NCBI GenBank assembly: GCA_005880175.1
Contig: VBJR01000100.1
Location: 1-44,072, forward strand
Direction of reading: 5' to 3'
Source: Chloroflexota bacterium
GTDB taxonomy: Bacteria; Chloroflexota; Dormibacteria; Dormibacterales; Dormibacteraceae
DNA: 44,072 nucleotides
The notes beneath the pieces were generated by a model, which worked only from the letters and a program-made list of their open reading frames with translations, made no database searches and had not been told where the DNA came from. The translations under genes and the position numbers were made by a program. Numbering within the stretch: the first letter of the stretch is position 1; every line of letters starts with the position of its first letter. Below, in pieces: positions 32,754 through 40,717 of this stretch.

Positions 32754-34118
32754 TCAGCGGGGGAAGATGCCCTGGCCGGGCGTCAGCACGTGGCCCGGGT
32801 CGTACGTCCGCTTCGCTCGCTCGAACGCCGCCCACCGCCGGCCGAAGTGCTGGCGCCAGTCCTCCGCGTCCACCGGCACGCTGCCGACGCAGTACCGGAG
32901 GCCGCCGGCGGCGCGGGCCGCCTCGAACAGGCGCCGGTTGGCGGCCAGGTCGGCCTCGACCCGTTCGGGGTCGGGCGGGGCCGTGCGCAGGATGTCGAAC
33001 AGGAAGCAGACGTCGCCGTCGGGGAGACGCAGGAACGGCCGCGACATCCGGTCCCGGCGGAGCGGGAACAGCAGCACCGGGCCGCCGCCCGTGTCGTCCA
33101 CCGTCAGGCCGTCCATGATCGGGCCGACGTACGCGTCCACCGCGGACCCCGGCACGAACACGTCGAACCAGGGGTGCGGGAAGCCCCACACCCCGGCCTG
33201 CACCTGGAACTCGATGATCGGGTCGATGCGGGCCAGGAACGCGCCGTACGGGACGTCCTCGATCCGGGCGGCGGCGCGGTCGTCGCGCAGGCCGGCCAGC
33301 AGCGCGCCGTCGTCGGGCCCGGCCGGCGGCGCGTGGTAGCTGACCGCGGCCAGCTGCCACGTCCAGCCGCCGCCCGCGACCGGGTCCGCCTGCCCCTGGG
33401 CGTGGTCGAAGCGCCCGTCGAGCGCCAGCGCCGCGGCGTCCGCCGTGAACGCCTCCAGGCTCGGGTACGCGAGGTCGTAGACGCGCGCGACCGGGCTGGC
33501 GGGCTCGAGGCGCAGCGTCGCCCGGACGATGATCGCGAACTGGCCGAGGCCGCCCAGGACCGCGTCGAACAGGTCGGGGTCGCGCTCGAGGGAGCAGGAG
33601 CGGAGGACGCCGTCGCCGGTGACGACCTCCAGCTCGAGCACGTTGTCCACCTGCGCGCCGAAGCGATGCGAGGCGCCGCCGATGCCCCCGCCGGACAGCG
33701 TGCCGCCGACCGACAGGTCCAGGTAGTCGGTCATGACCGGGGGCGTCAGGCCCCGGGCCAGCGTCGCGTCGATCAGCTCGCGCCAGGTCACCCCGGCGTC
33801 CACCACCGCGGCGCCCGGGTCGATCTCGTGGATCGCCGCCAGGGCGCCGGACTCGACCACGATCCCGCCCGGCGCCTGGGCCTGCCCGGCGGTCGCGTGG
33901 CCGCGGCCCCGGCAGGCGACCTGCAGGTCGTGCGCGCCCGCGTAGCGGACGATCGCGGCGACGTCGTCGGGCGAGCCGGGGCGCAGGACCGCTGCTGGTG
34001 GCCGGTGGACCGCGTGGCCGAAGTCGTCCGCCGCGGCGGCCAGCGCCTCCGGCGCGGTGAGCAGGACGCCGTCGAGCCGGGGCACGCCGGACAGCTCGCG
34101 CGACACCCCCGGAGACAC
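32754..34118 (-). CDS. FAD-linked oxidoreductase, cytokinin dehydrogenase-like
   Basis: A 454-residue flavoprotein of the vanillyl-alcohol-oxidase/PCMH fold. The FAD-binding half has RPGSPDDVAAIVRYAG, CRGRGHATAGQAQAPGGIVV (His of GRGH is the usual covalent FAD site) and MTDYLDLSVGGTLSGGGIGGASHRFGAQVDNVLELEVVTGDG. The last, with the TDYL Asp, matches cytokinin dehydrogenases, as does the C-terminal TYDPGHVLTPGQGIF. Cytokinin dehydrogenases cleave N6-isoprenoid side chains of adenine cytokinins, so plant-associated bacteria may use or inactivate the hormone; the precise substrate is inference. No secretion signal is seen. Starts at GTG 34118, six bases after a TAGGCT box. Confidence 0.85.
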   Translation of the reverse strand: MSPGVSRELSGVPRLDGVLLTAPEALAAAADDFGHAVHRPPAAVLRPGSPDDVAAIVRYAGAHDLQVACRGRGHATAGQAQAPGGIVVESGALAAIHEIDPGAAVVDAGVTWRELIDATLARGLTPPVMTDYLDLSVGGTLSGGGIGGASHRFGAQVDNVLELEVVTGDGVLRSCSLERDPDLFDAVLGGLGQFAIIVRATLRLEPASPVARVYDLAYPSLEAFTADAAALALDGRFDHAQGQADPVAGGGWTWQLAAVSYHAPPAGPDDGALLAGLRDDRAAARIEDVPYGAFLARIDPIIEFQVQAGVWGFPHPWFDVFVPGSAVDAYVGPIMDGLTVDDTGGGPVLLFPLRRDRMSRPFLRLPDGDVCFLFDILRTAPPDPERVEADLAANRRLFEAARAAGGLRYCVGSVPVDAEDWRQHFGRRWAAFERAKRTYDPGHVLTPGQGIFPR

Positions 34119-34124
34119 CCTGGC

Positions 34125-34146
34125 AGCCTACCACCGCCCGTAGAGT
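34125..34146. promoter_or_regulatory. Divergent leaderless promoters
   Basis: TAGGCT on the minus strand (34125-34130) is six bases from the flavoprotein GTG. TAGAGT on the plus strand (34141-34146) is ten bases from the methyltransferase ATG. The whole 38-bp gap is therefore promoter sequence. Confidence 0.42.
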
Positions 34147-34156
34147 CGAGTTCGCG

Positions 34157-34801
34157 ATGTTCCATCCCGAGGGGCCGACGCTGCGCGAGCTGGCGGTCCA
34201 GGCGCTGTCCTCGACCGAGCGCGGCTACGACCTGCTCGCGCCCAAGTTCGACCACACGCCGTTCCGGACCCCGGCCGCGATCCTCGACGCGGTCGCCGCG
34301 TTCCTCGCCCCCCACGCCCCCTTCGCCTCGGGCCTGGACCTGTGCTGCGGCACCGGCGCGGGCATGGCCATGCTGCGCCCGCTGTGCCGCGACCGCGTGG
34401 TCGGGCTGGACGTCAGCCGCGTCCCGTTCGGGCCGGAGTTCGACGTCGTCGTCTGCTTCGGGGCGACCGGCCACTTCCTGGAGCGCGACCAGCCCCGGCT
34501 CGTCGCCCAGGCGGCGGGGCTCCTGCGGCCGGGCGGCCGGCTCGTCTTCGTCACCTCCTGGATGCCGCCGCCCTGGTCGGCCCGCTACTGGCTGGCGCGC
34601 GGCTTCAACGCGGCGATGCACGTCCGCAACCTGCTCGTGTCGCCCCCGTTCGTGATGTACTACCTGACGTTCCTGCTGCCGGGGGTGCGCGGGCTGCTGG
34701 AGGAGCAGGGCCTGGCCGTCGAGGCGTGGGCGCTGGCCGATTCCGGACCCCTGGCGCACGTCTGGGTGGTCTCCGGCATGCGAAAGTTTCGTCCCAACTG
34801 A
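34157..34801 (+). CDS. Class I SAM-dependent methyltransferase, probable in-frame deletion
   Basis: A 214-residue methyltransferase-like protein. Motif I is SGLDLCCGTGAGMAML (58-73) and the acidic ribose-binding residue is in VVGLDVS (81-87). Then PFGPEFDVVVCFGATGHF (motif IV region) follows only two residues after VS; family members usually have 20-25 more (the helix and the adenine-binding D/A block). The gap at about 34418 is in frame. The C-terminus has GLLRPGGRLVFVTSWMP and LEEQGLAVEAWALADSG. The acceptor substrate is unknown. If the deletion is real the enzyme lacks its adenine pocket. Confidence 0.78.
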   Translation: MFHPEGPTLRELAVQALSSTERGYDLLAPKFDHTPFRTPAAILDAVAAFLAPHAPFASGLDLCCGTGAGMAMLRPLCRDRVVGLDVSRVPFGPEFDVVVCFGATGHFLERDQPRLVAQAAGLLRPGGRLVFVTSWMPPPWSARYWLARGFNAAMHVRNLLVSPPFVMYYLTFLLPGVRGLLEEQGLAVEAWALADSGPLAHVWVVSGMRKFRPN

Positions 34802-34822
34802 CGACTGGATCGGCGCGCGCGC

Positions 34823-34828
34823 TACAGT
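34823..34828 (+). promoter_or_regulatory. -10 box of a leaderless promoter (LacI gene at 34835)
   Basis: TACAGT, six bases, then the ATG at 34835; CTGACG at 34798-34803 is a weak -35 candidate at 19 bp. Confidence 0.42.
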
Positions 34829-34834
34829 TGCACC

Positions 34835-35878
34835 ATGAGCGTGTCGCGGTCTCCTCAGCGCGGGCGGTCGGGCCGCTCCGGCCCGGCGACGATCGCAAAG
34901 ATCGCGAAAGAGGCGGGAGTCTCGGCCCCGACCGTGTCCAAGGTCCTCAACGGGCGGGCCGACGTGGCGCCCCACACCCGCGCCCGGGTCGAGGCGCTCA
35001 TCCGCCAGCACGGCTACCAGCGGCGCGGGAACGCCAGGGCGAACCCCTCGCCGATGCTCGACCTGATCTTCCACGAGCTGGACAGCGCCTGGGCCGTCGA
35101 GGTCATCAAGGGCGTGACCCGGGTCGCCCACGACGAGGGGCTCAACGTGGTCCTGTCGGAGAGCGCGGGCAGCACGACGCCCGGGCAGAGCTGGGTGGAC
35201 GGCGTGTTCGCCCGCCGCCCGACCGGCGTGATCCTGGTGCTGTCCGACCTGAGCCCGGCCCAGCGCACGCAGCTGACGACGCGCAACATCCCGTTCGTGG
35301 TCGTGGACCCGGCCGGCGACCCGGGCGAGGACGTGCCCTCGATCGGCTCGGCCAACTGGAGCGGCGGGGTGGCGGCGACCCGGCACCTGATCGAGCTCGG
35401 CCACCGCCGGATCGGCGTCATCGCCGGCCCGCCGACGATGATGTGCAGCCGCGCCCGGCTCGACGGCTACCGGGCCGCGATGGAGACGGCCGGGCTGTCC
35501 GTGGATCCCGCGCTGATCCGGTCGGGCAACTTCCACGTCGAGGGCGGGTACGACAACGGCATGGCCCTCCTCCGGCTCCCCGAGCCGCCGACCGCGATCT
35601 TCGCGGGGAGCGACCTCCAGGCGCTGGGCCTGTACGAGGCGGCCCGGGCCCGGGGCGTGCGCATCCCGGGCCAGCTGAGCGTGGTCGGGTACGACGACCT
35701 GCCGGTCGCCGTGTGGGCCGGACCGCCGCTGACCACGATCCGGCAGCCGCTGATCGAGATGGCGGAGGCGGCCGCGCGGCTGGTGGTGAGCATCAGCCGG
35801 GGCGAGCGCCCGGCGAACCTGCGCATCGACCTGGCCACGAGCCTGGTGGTCCGCCAGAGCACGGCCCCGGTCCGGTAG
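34835..35878 (+). CDS. LacI-family transcriptional regulator (XylR-like)
   Basis: A 347-residue intact regulator. Helix-turn-helix: ATIAKIAKEAGVSAPTVSKVLNGRADVAPHTRARVEALIRQHGY. The sugar-binding half has SVLSES-type strand residues, SANWSGGVAATRHLIELGHRRIGVIAG, RLDGYRAAMETAGLSVDP, TAIFAGSDLQALGLYEAARARG and VVGYDDLPVAVWAGPPLTTIRQPL. It ends 232 bp from a GH43 xylosidase/arabinosidase gene that reads towards it; actinobacterial XylR-like regulators often sit beside such genes, so control of xylan or arabinan use is possible but not shown. It begins without a leader. Confidence 0.91.
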   Translation: MSVSRSPQRGRSGRSGPATIAKIAKEAGVSAPTVSKVLNGRADVAPHTRARVEALIRQHGYQRRGNARANPSPMLDLIFHELDSAWAVEVIKGVTRVAHDEGLNVVLSESAGSTTPGQSWVDGVFARRPTGVILVLSDLSPAQRTQLTTRNIPFVVVDPAGDPGEDVPSIGSANWSGGVAATRHLIELGHRRIGVIAGPPTMMCSRARLDGYRAAMETAGLSVDPALIRSGNFHVEGGYDNGMALLRLPEPPTAIFAGSDLQALGLYEAARARGVRIPGQLSVVGYDDLPVAVWAGPPLTTIRQPLIEMAEAAARLVVSISRGERPANLRIDLATSLVVRQSTAPVR

Positions 35879-35907
35879 GCGTCACGCGCCGGGGGCCGCG
35901 TGGCGCG

Positions 35908-36081
35908 CCTGGTGCCGGCGCCGAGTCCGGGAGAGCCTGACACCGAAGGGGGCCTCCGGTGGGCTAACACTGTGCCACTTCTGTGCAACGACTGGCCCTT
36001 GCCGTGCCGCAGACACCCCTCGACCGGGCTGAGGGGTGGCAGGCGTACGGCAAGGCACCAGGGCGCAGCGCCGGCACCAGG
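35908..36081. repeat. Structured intergenic segment bounded by a 14-bp inverted repeat
   Basis: CCTGGTGCCGGCGC (35908-35921) and GCGCCGGCACCAGG (36068-36081) are exact inverted copies, 146 bp apart. Inside, CCTTGCCGT / ACGGCAAGG (35997-36005, 36047-36055) and CACCCCTC / GAGGGGTG (36014-36021, 36031-36038) nest into one hairpin. The plus strand also holds GGGAGAG and ACACCGAAGG (about 35928-35950), which look like pieces of a glycine riboswitch, but without its other parts. The segment fills the gap between two converging genes and could simply be a two-way terminator; no U-tract is present. Confidence 0.5.
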
Positions 36082-36110
36082 AGTGAGCGGTCCCCGCCGC
36101 CCAGGGACGG

Positions 36111-37670
36111 CTACAGCCCCCGGTACTCGAACCAGTCGAAGTCCGCGCGGCCAGCGCTCCGGCGGCCGTTCCCGCTCGCGTACATGCCGACCACCGTGCC
36201 CACGAACACGCCCGACGGGTGCGAGCTGAGCAGGCGGCCGTCCACTCGCGCCAGCGTCCGCCAGGCGTCCGGGCCGGCGCCGAACCGCAGCTCGTAGTCC
36301 TGCCCCCGCGCCCGCACCCCCAGGAGGACGCGGCCCGCCCCGGCCGGCGCCTCGGCCACCACCCGGGCCGGGTCCTCGCCCTCGCGGACGACCGCCCGCA
36401 CGACCCGCGCCGCCGCCCGGCCCGTCACCACCAGCTGCACGTGGTGGTCGTCGTTCAGCCGCAGCGCGAGGCCGGCGCAGTCGTCGCCGGCCTCCGGCTC
36501 GAACTCCAGGGCCGCCTCCGCCGCGAAGTCCATGTGCTCCAGCGGTCGCGCCACGAACGACGGGTGGGCGCGGCCGGCCAGCGTCTCCGGCCGCAGCCGC
36601 AGACGCAGGTGGCCCGGCCGCTCGCTCAGCGTCCAGGACTCCTCGCGCGGCGTGCGCACCACGCTCCACACCGGGCCCAGGACCGGCGCGTCGAAGTCGT
36701 CGCGGGCCGGCTTCGGCGGCCAGGGGAGCGGGGGCAGGTCCGGGCCCTCCAGGTCCAGCGGCACCTGCCCGACGCCGGGGCAGAAGACCGGCCAGCCGTC
36801 CTCCCACGCGACCGGGACCAGGAACGTCTCCCGGCCCAGGTTCGTGAACGGCCCGCCGTACGCCCGCCGCGCCAGCAGGACGGCCCACCACTCCCCGGCC
36901 GGCGTCTCGACCAGGTCCGCGTGGCCAGGCCCGACCACGGGATGGCTCCGGCCGAAGTGGCGGTGGGTCAGCACGGGGTTGCGCGTGCTGCCCTCGTAGG
37001 GGCCGGTGACACGGTCCGCGCGCGCCGCCGTCACCGCGTGGTCGTGCTCGGTGCCGCCCTCCGCCGCGACCAGGTGGTAGCGGCCGTCCGCCCGGTACAG
37101 GTGCGGCCCCTCCGCCCAGGTCGCGTTCGCCAGCGCCCCGCTCCACAGCACCCGCCGCCGGCCCGTGAGCGCCGGGCGCCGCGGGTCCAGCTCCTGCAGC
37201 CACACCTCCGTCTGGCCTGTCCGCGACGGCCAGCGCACCTGGCGGCAGGCGTGGAACCACGCCCGGCCGTCGCCGTCGAACAGCAGCGATGGGTCGAAGC
37301 CCTCGGCGCCCTCGAGCCAGGCCGGCTCCGACCACGGGCCGGCCGGGTCGGTCGCGGTCACGAGGAAGTTCCCGGAGCGGCGCCTGCCGCCCACCAGGGT
37401 GCAGACGACGAAGAACGTGCCGTCGTGGTGGCGGATCGTCGGGGCGTACAGGCCGCCCGACGGGCGCACGCCGTCGAGGTCGAGCTGGCTCGGCCGGTCC
37501 AGGACGTGGCCGATCGGTCGCCAGTGGACCAGGTCGCGGCTGTGGTGGACCGGGAGGCCCGGGAAGTACTCGAACGTCGAGGTGACGAGGTAGTAGTCCT
37601 CGCCGACCCGGCAGATCGAGGGGTCGGGGTGGAAGCCCGGCAGCACCGGGTTGCGGAACCGCTCCGGCAT
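36111..37670 (-). CDS. GH43 glycosidase (beta-xylosidase/alpha-arabinofuranosidase type)
   Basis: A 519-residue glycosidase. It begins FRNPVLPGFHPDPSICRVGEDYYLVTSTFEYFPGLPVHHSRDLVHW, with catalytic-base Asp16. GAEGFDPSLLFDGDG gives the second Asp and WAEGPHLYRADGRYHLVAAEGG the acid Glu, all as in family 43. The C-terminal ~190 residues (from DDFDAP...WTLSERPGHLRLRL) form the GH43 beta-sandwich with WFEYRGL at the end. Members remove xylose or arabinose from short hemicellulose chains. No signal peptide is seen, so it is probably intracellular and acts on imported oligosaccharides. ATG 37670 was chosen over an upstream TTG. Confidence 0.92.
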   Translation of the reverse strand: MPERFRNPVLPGFHPDPSICRVGEDYYLVTSTFEYFPGLPVHHSRDLVHWRPIGHVLDRPSQLDLDGVRPSGGLYAPTIRHHDGTFFVVCTLVGGRRRSGNFLVTATDPAGPWSEPAWLEGAEGFDPSLLFDGDGRAWFHACRQVRWPSRTGQTEVWLQELDPRRPALTGRRRVLWSGALANATWAEGPHLYRADGRYHLVAAEGGTEHDHAVTAARADRVTGPYEGSTRNPVLTHRHFGRSHPVVGPGHADLVETPAGEWWAVLLARRAYGGPFTNLGRETFLVPVAWEDGWPVFCPGVGQVPLDLEGPDLPPLPWPPKPARDDFDAPVLGPVWSVVRTPREESWTLSERPGHLRLRLRPETLAGRAHPSFVARPLEHMDFAAEAALEFEPEAGDDCAGLALRLNDDHHVQLVVTGRAAARVVRAVVREGEDPARVVAEAPAGAGRVLLGVRARGQDYELRFGAGPDAWRTLARVDGRLLSSHPSGVFVGTVVGMYASGNGRRSAGRADFDWFEYRGL

Positions 37671-37739
37671 CGCCGGCAGAGCGTACCTGGAGGCCGAGCC
37701 CAAAAGGGGTCCGGGCCCGGCCTCGTTAGCAGAAGGGGG

Positions 37740-38492
37740 TCAGCAGGAGGTGGCCAGGGGCCCCCCGCGCAGGGCGCTGATCGTGAGCCCGGCGGCCGCG
37801 CGGTCGGTGAGCATGCCGACGTGGAACACGACGTCGTTGGGGCAGAACTGCTGCACGCTCGCGTTGGTGCCGCCGTCCTGGAGGAACGAGGCCTGCGGGG
37901 CGGGCACGACGAGCTCGTCGAACCGGGTGCCCAGGGCCGTGTACGCGACGCCGCCCGGCACGTCGGTCGGGCTGTCCAGCGCTGTCAGGAACGCCGAACC
38001 GACCGCCATCTGGGCGCACGCCGTGCAGAGCGCGCCCGCGAGCTGGCCCACGATCGGGAACGTCCCGATGATGTTGGCGAGCCGCGTGCCGTGCTGCGGC
38101 GTGGCCAGGCTGACGTAGCGGCGCACCTGCGCCGCGCCGCCCAGGTTCTTGACGTAGTAGCGCAGGGCCAGCCCGCCCTCGGAGTGGCCGACCACGTCCA
38201 GCTTCGCGGCGCCGGTCTGGACCAGGATCGCCCGGGCCCGCGCGGCAACCGCCTGGGCGGACACGGCGATGTCCTGCGTGCCCGGGATCGCGCCGGGCAG
38301 CGCCATCGTGAACACGGTGAGGCCGGCGCCCTCGAGGCGGCCCTGGAGCGTGTTCAGGAAGGCCTGCGGCTCGGTGAGGCCGCCCACGATCAGGACCGGT
38401 GTGCTGCCGCCGGCCTGCGCCGGCTCCGTCCCGACCATCGACGCCAGGACGGCGCCGAGCGCGACCAGCGAGACGAGGAGGCGTTTGATCAA
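37740..38492 (-). CDS. Secreted lipase/esterase (LipA/EstA-type alpha/beta hydrolase)
   Basis: A 250-residue exported hydrolase. The N-terminus (IKRLLVSLVALGAVLASMVGTEPAQAG) is a signal peptide with likely cleavage after AQA. The body has PVLIVGG at the oxyanion strand, DVVGHSEGGLALRYYVKNLGG (nucleophile Ser in GHSEGG), YVSLATPQHGT, and a C-terminal NDVVFHVGMLTD holding the likely His. Cysteines in CTACAQM and in the C-terminal half may form a disulfide, as in actinobacterial lipases. The start is TTG 38492 with GGAGGGAGAGA directly before it. Downstream of a TetR gene on the same strand, with its operator in the gap. Confidence 0.88.
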   Translation of the reverse strand: MIKRLLVSLVALGAVLASMVGTEPAQAGGSTPVLIVGGLTEPQAFLNTLQGRLEGAGLTVFTMALPGAIPGTQDIAVSAQAVAARARAILVQTGAAKLDVVGHSEGGLALRYYVKNLGGAAQVRRYVSLATPQHGTRLANIIGTFPIVGQLAGALCTACAQMAVGSAFLTALDSPTDVPGGVAYTALGTRFDELVVPAPQASFLQDGGTNASVQQFCPNDVVFHVGMLTDRAAAGLTISALRGGPLATSC

Positions 38493-38520
38493 TCTCTCTC
38501 CCTCCACTTCCGAACGGACG

Positions 38521-38556
38521 AACTTACCCTCGAGTCATATTACCTTCAGGTAAGTT
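38521..38556. promoter_or_regulatory. TetR-type operator upstream of the lipase gene
   Basis: TTACCTTCAGGTAA (38540-38553) is a near-perfect palindrome with 6-bp arms. An outer pair, AACTTACC (38521-38528) and GGTAAGTT (38549-38556), repeats the half site in inverted order. All overlap the 3' end of the tetR gene, 29-64 bp before the lipase start, so the TetR protein probably represses the lipase. Confidence 0.65.
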
Positions 38557-39198
38557 TGTGTCAAGCCGGGGGCTGGTCAGTCCCCGGAGGCCCGTCAGGG
38601 TGAGGTCGAGCAGCTGATCGGCGATGTCGTCGGCGGGCACCTGCGAGTGGTCCAGCCACCAGTCGGCCAGCGAGCGGGCGGCGCCCAGGAACGCCTCCGC
38701 CAGCGCGTCCGTGCTGATCTCCGCCCGCGGCGGTCCCCCGGCGCCGCGCAGGATGCCGTCGATCGCGACGGCCACGCGGCGGCTGAGGCGGTGGCGCTGG
38801 CCGGCCAGCTTGCCGCCCGGGTCGCCCATCTCGCGGAACAGGACCCGGAACGCGTCCTGGTGCGCTCCGATGTACCGGTAGTACGCGCGCACGCCCGTCC
38901 GCAACTGCCGCTCGGGCCCGTCGCCCCCCGCCACGGCCTCCGCCACCGCCTCGTCGATCGCCGTCACGATCTGCCGGTACGAGAGGTCCACGTACGCGAA
39001 GTACAGGCCCTCCTTGGAGCCGAAGTAGTTGTAGAGCATCGGCTTGGAGATGTCGGCGGCGTCCGCGATCTCGTCCATCGACGCCTCGTGGAACCCCCGC
39101 GCGGCGAACACGCTGCCCGCGACCTCCAGCATCTGCGACTCCCGGACGGCGCGCGGCACCTTGCGGGTCCCCAGCACGCGTCGACCGGCCTGTGTCAC
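38524..39198 (-). CDS. TetR-family transcriptional regulator (probable lipase regulator)
   Basis: A 224-residue repressor with helix-turn-helix VFAARGFHEASMDEIADAADISKPMLYNYFGSKEGLYFAYVD, the TetR signature with the ISKPMLYNYFGSKEGL ending. The remainder is a helical ligand-binding domain (TGVRAYYRYIGAHQDAFRVLFREMGD). The GTG start at 39198 overlaps the stop of the Ada/AlkA gene (GTGA), so it is co-translated with a DNA-repair gene, which is odd. Its 3' end carries the operator before the lipase gene. Confidence 0.9.
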   Translation of the reverse strand: MTQAGRRVLGTRKVPRAVRESQMLEVAGSVFAARGFHEASMDEIADAADISKPMLYNYFGSKEGLYFAYVDLSYRQIVTAIDEAVAEAVAGGDGPERQLRTGVRAYYRYIGAHQDAFRVLFREMGDPGGKLAGQRHRLSRRVAVAIDGILRGAGGPPRAEISTDALAEAFLGAARSLADWWLDHSQVPADDIADQLLDLTLTGLRGLTSPRLDTNLPEGNMTRG

Positions 39199-40598
39199 CG
39201 GGTCAGGATAACGGGGCCCGGCGTCAACCAGAGGTGGATCGCAACATGCGCCCGCCAGGGCCGCCAGGCCTCGGCCAGCGCCGCGGCGTCACGCGCGGTC
39301 ACCGGGCGGTCCAGCGCGGCCGCGAGCGCGCGCCGCACGCCGAGGTCCGCGGCCGGGAACGCGTCCGGCTCGCCCATGCGCAGGGCGAGGTAGTGCGCCG
39401 TCCACGGGCCCAGGCCGGGCACGGCCGCGATCGACTCGACCAGCTCGTCCAGCGGGCTGCCGCGGTCGAGCCGCACGGCGCCGTCCGCGACGGCCCGCGC
39501 GAACGCCCCGATCGCCGCGGCCCGGGAGGTGGTCAGCCCGAGGCCGCCCAGGTCGGCCTCGGCCAGCACCTCCGCCGGCGGGAACAGGTGCGTCAGGCCC
39601 ATCGCCTCCAGCCCGGGGACCGGCGTCCCGTGGCGGGCCGCGATCCGGGCGGTCAGCGTGCCGGCGCCGGCCACGCTGACCTGCTGGCCGACGATCGCGC
39701 GCACGCCCGTCTCGAACGGGTCCCACATCCCGGGCGGGCGCAGGCCGGGCCGGGCACGCACCAGCGGGCCGGCGGCCGGGTCGGCGTCGAGGTGGCGATT
39801 GGCGGATTCGACGTCGGCGTCGAGGGCGAAGATGCGCCGGGCCCGCTGCACGACGTGGATCAGGCCCTCCCAGTGGGGCAGGTGCGCGCGCAGGACGAGG
39901 TGGTCGGGGCCGCCCGGCGCCAGCTCCAGGACGCCGGGATCGCCGTCGACGCGCACGGTCCGCCGGTACGCGCCGCCGGCCGCGCTCTCGACGCCGGCGA
40001 TCGCCCGGGCGCGGAGGTACGCCAGCATCGCCTCCCACTCCAGCGGCGGCTGGAAGGGCAGGCGCAGCGCGAGCCCGCCGTCGGCGGCCAGGCGGTCGCG
40101 GGACCGGCGCCGCGCGCGCAGCTCGCCCGGCGCGGCCCGGAACACGTCCCGGCACGCGCGGTTGAGCTGCCTGACGCTGCCGAACCCCGACGCGAACGCG
40201 ACGTCCACCACCGGCAGGTCGGTGTCGTCGAGCAGCCGGCGGGCGAAATGTGCCCGCCGCGAGCGGGCGAGCTGGTCGGGCGTCACCCCGAGGTGCTCGC
40301 CGAACAGCCGGCGCAGGTGGCGGGCGGAGATCGCGAGGCGGGCGCCCAGGTCGTCCTCGGTGCCGCCGTCGAGGGCGCCGCCGAGGACGAGCTGCACCGC
40401 GCGGCAGACCAGCTCCGGCGCGGCCAGGTGGGCGATCGGCTCCGTGCGGTAGGGCCGGCAGCGCAGGCAGGCGCGGTAGCCGGCGGCCTCCGCCGCCGCG
40501 GCCAGGTCGAACGGGCGGACATTCTCGGGCAGCGGCCGGCCGGCGCAGCCGGGACGGCAGTAGATGCCGGTCGTCACGACGGCCGAGAAGTTGCTCAT
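39195..40598 (-). CDS. Ada/AlkA fusion: methyl-acceptor regulator and 3-methyladenine DNA glycosylase II
   Basis: A 467-residue DNA-repair protein. The N-terminal zinc/methyl-acceptor domain has TGIYCRPGCAGRPLPENVRPF and CLRCRPY, giving the four Cys. An AraC-type helix-turn-helix follows (ISARHLRRLFGEHLGVTPDQLARSRRAHFARRLLDDTDLPVVDVAFASGFGSVRQLNRACRDVF). The AlkA domain then has the helix-hairpin-helix AAVPGLGPWTAHYLALRMGEPDAFPAADLG with the catalytic Asp. This fusion repairs alkylated bases and activates its own expression in the adaptive response. The first residues are short: relatives have about 15 more before TTGIYCRP (usually including FDGxF), so the start may be clipped. Start ATG 40598 lacks a ribosome site. 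Confidence 0.92.
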   Translation of the reverse strand: MSNFSAVVTTGIYCRPGCAGRPLPENVRPFDLAAAAEAAGYRACLRCRPYRTEPIAHLAAPELVCRAVQLVLGGALDGGTEDDLGARLAISARHLRRLFGEHLGVTPDQLARSRRAHFARRLLDDTDLPVVDVAFASGFGSVRQLNRACRDVFRAAPGELRARRRSRDRLAADGGLALRLPFQPPLEWEAMLAYLRARAIAGVESAAGGAYRRTVRVDGDPGVLELAPGGPDHLVLRAHLPHWEGLIHVVQRARRIFALDADVESANRHLDADPAAGPLVRARPGLRPPGMWDPFETGVRAIVGQQVSVAGAGTLTARIAARHGTPVPGLEAMGLTHLFPPAEVLAEADLGGLGLTTSRAAAIGAFARAVADGAVRLDRGSPLDELVESIAAVPGLGPWTAHYLALRMGEPDAFPAADLGVRRALAAALDRPVTARDAAALAEAWRPWRAHVAIHLWLTPGPVILTR

Positions 40599-40655
40599 CG
40601 CCCCGATGATGGGCCGCCGGCGGCCCCAGCAGCGGACGCATCCGGACATCCGGGC

Positions 40656-40710
40656 GGCCGGTTTCCACAGGTTGTACCCACCTGTTTTCCACAGGCCGGC
40701 CGGCCGGGCC
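40656..40710. repeat. Repeat and inverted repeat upstream of the Ada/AlkA gene
   Basis: TTTCCACAGG occurs at 40662-40671 and 40686-40695 (24 bp apart). Between them ACAGGT (40667-40672) and ACCTGT (40680-40685) are inverted. CCGGCC-type sequence flanks both ends. The element sits about 60-110 bp before the Ada start and may be its control site; the copies also resemble weak DnaA boxes, but only two are present. Confidence 0.42.
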
Positions 40711-40717
40711 GCCGCGA

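Noticed and set aside
35928..35950. Glycine riboswitch call on the plus strand
   Set aside because: GGGAGAG and ACACCGAAGG match, but the stem between them is missing, CUCUCAGG is absent, and the sequence downstream is antisense to a GH43 gene. It is kept only as a low-interest finding.
36219..38603. Plus-strand frame of 794 residues
   Set aside because: Antisense to the GH43, lipase and TetR genes, with low-complexity composition.
40656..40710. Replication origin (DnaA boxes)
   Set aside because: Only two loose TTTCCACA copies, no AT-rich region and no dnaA or dnaN nearby.
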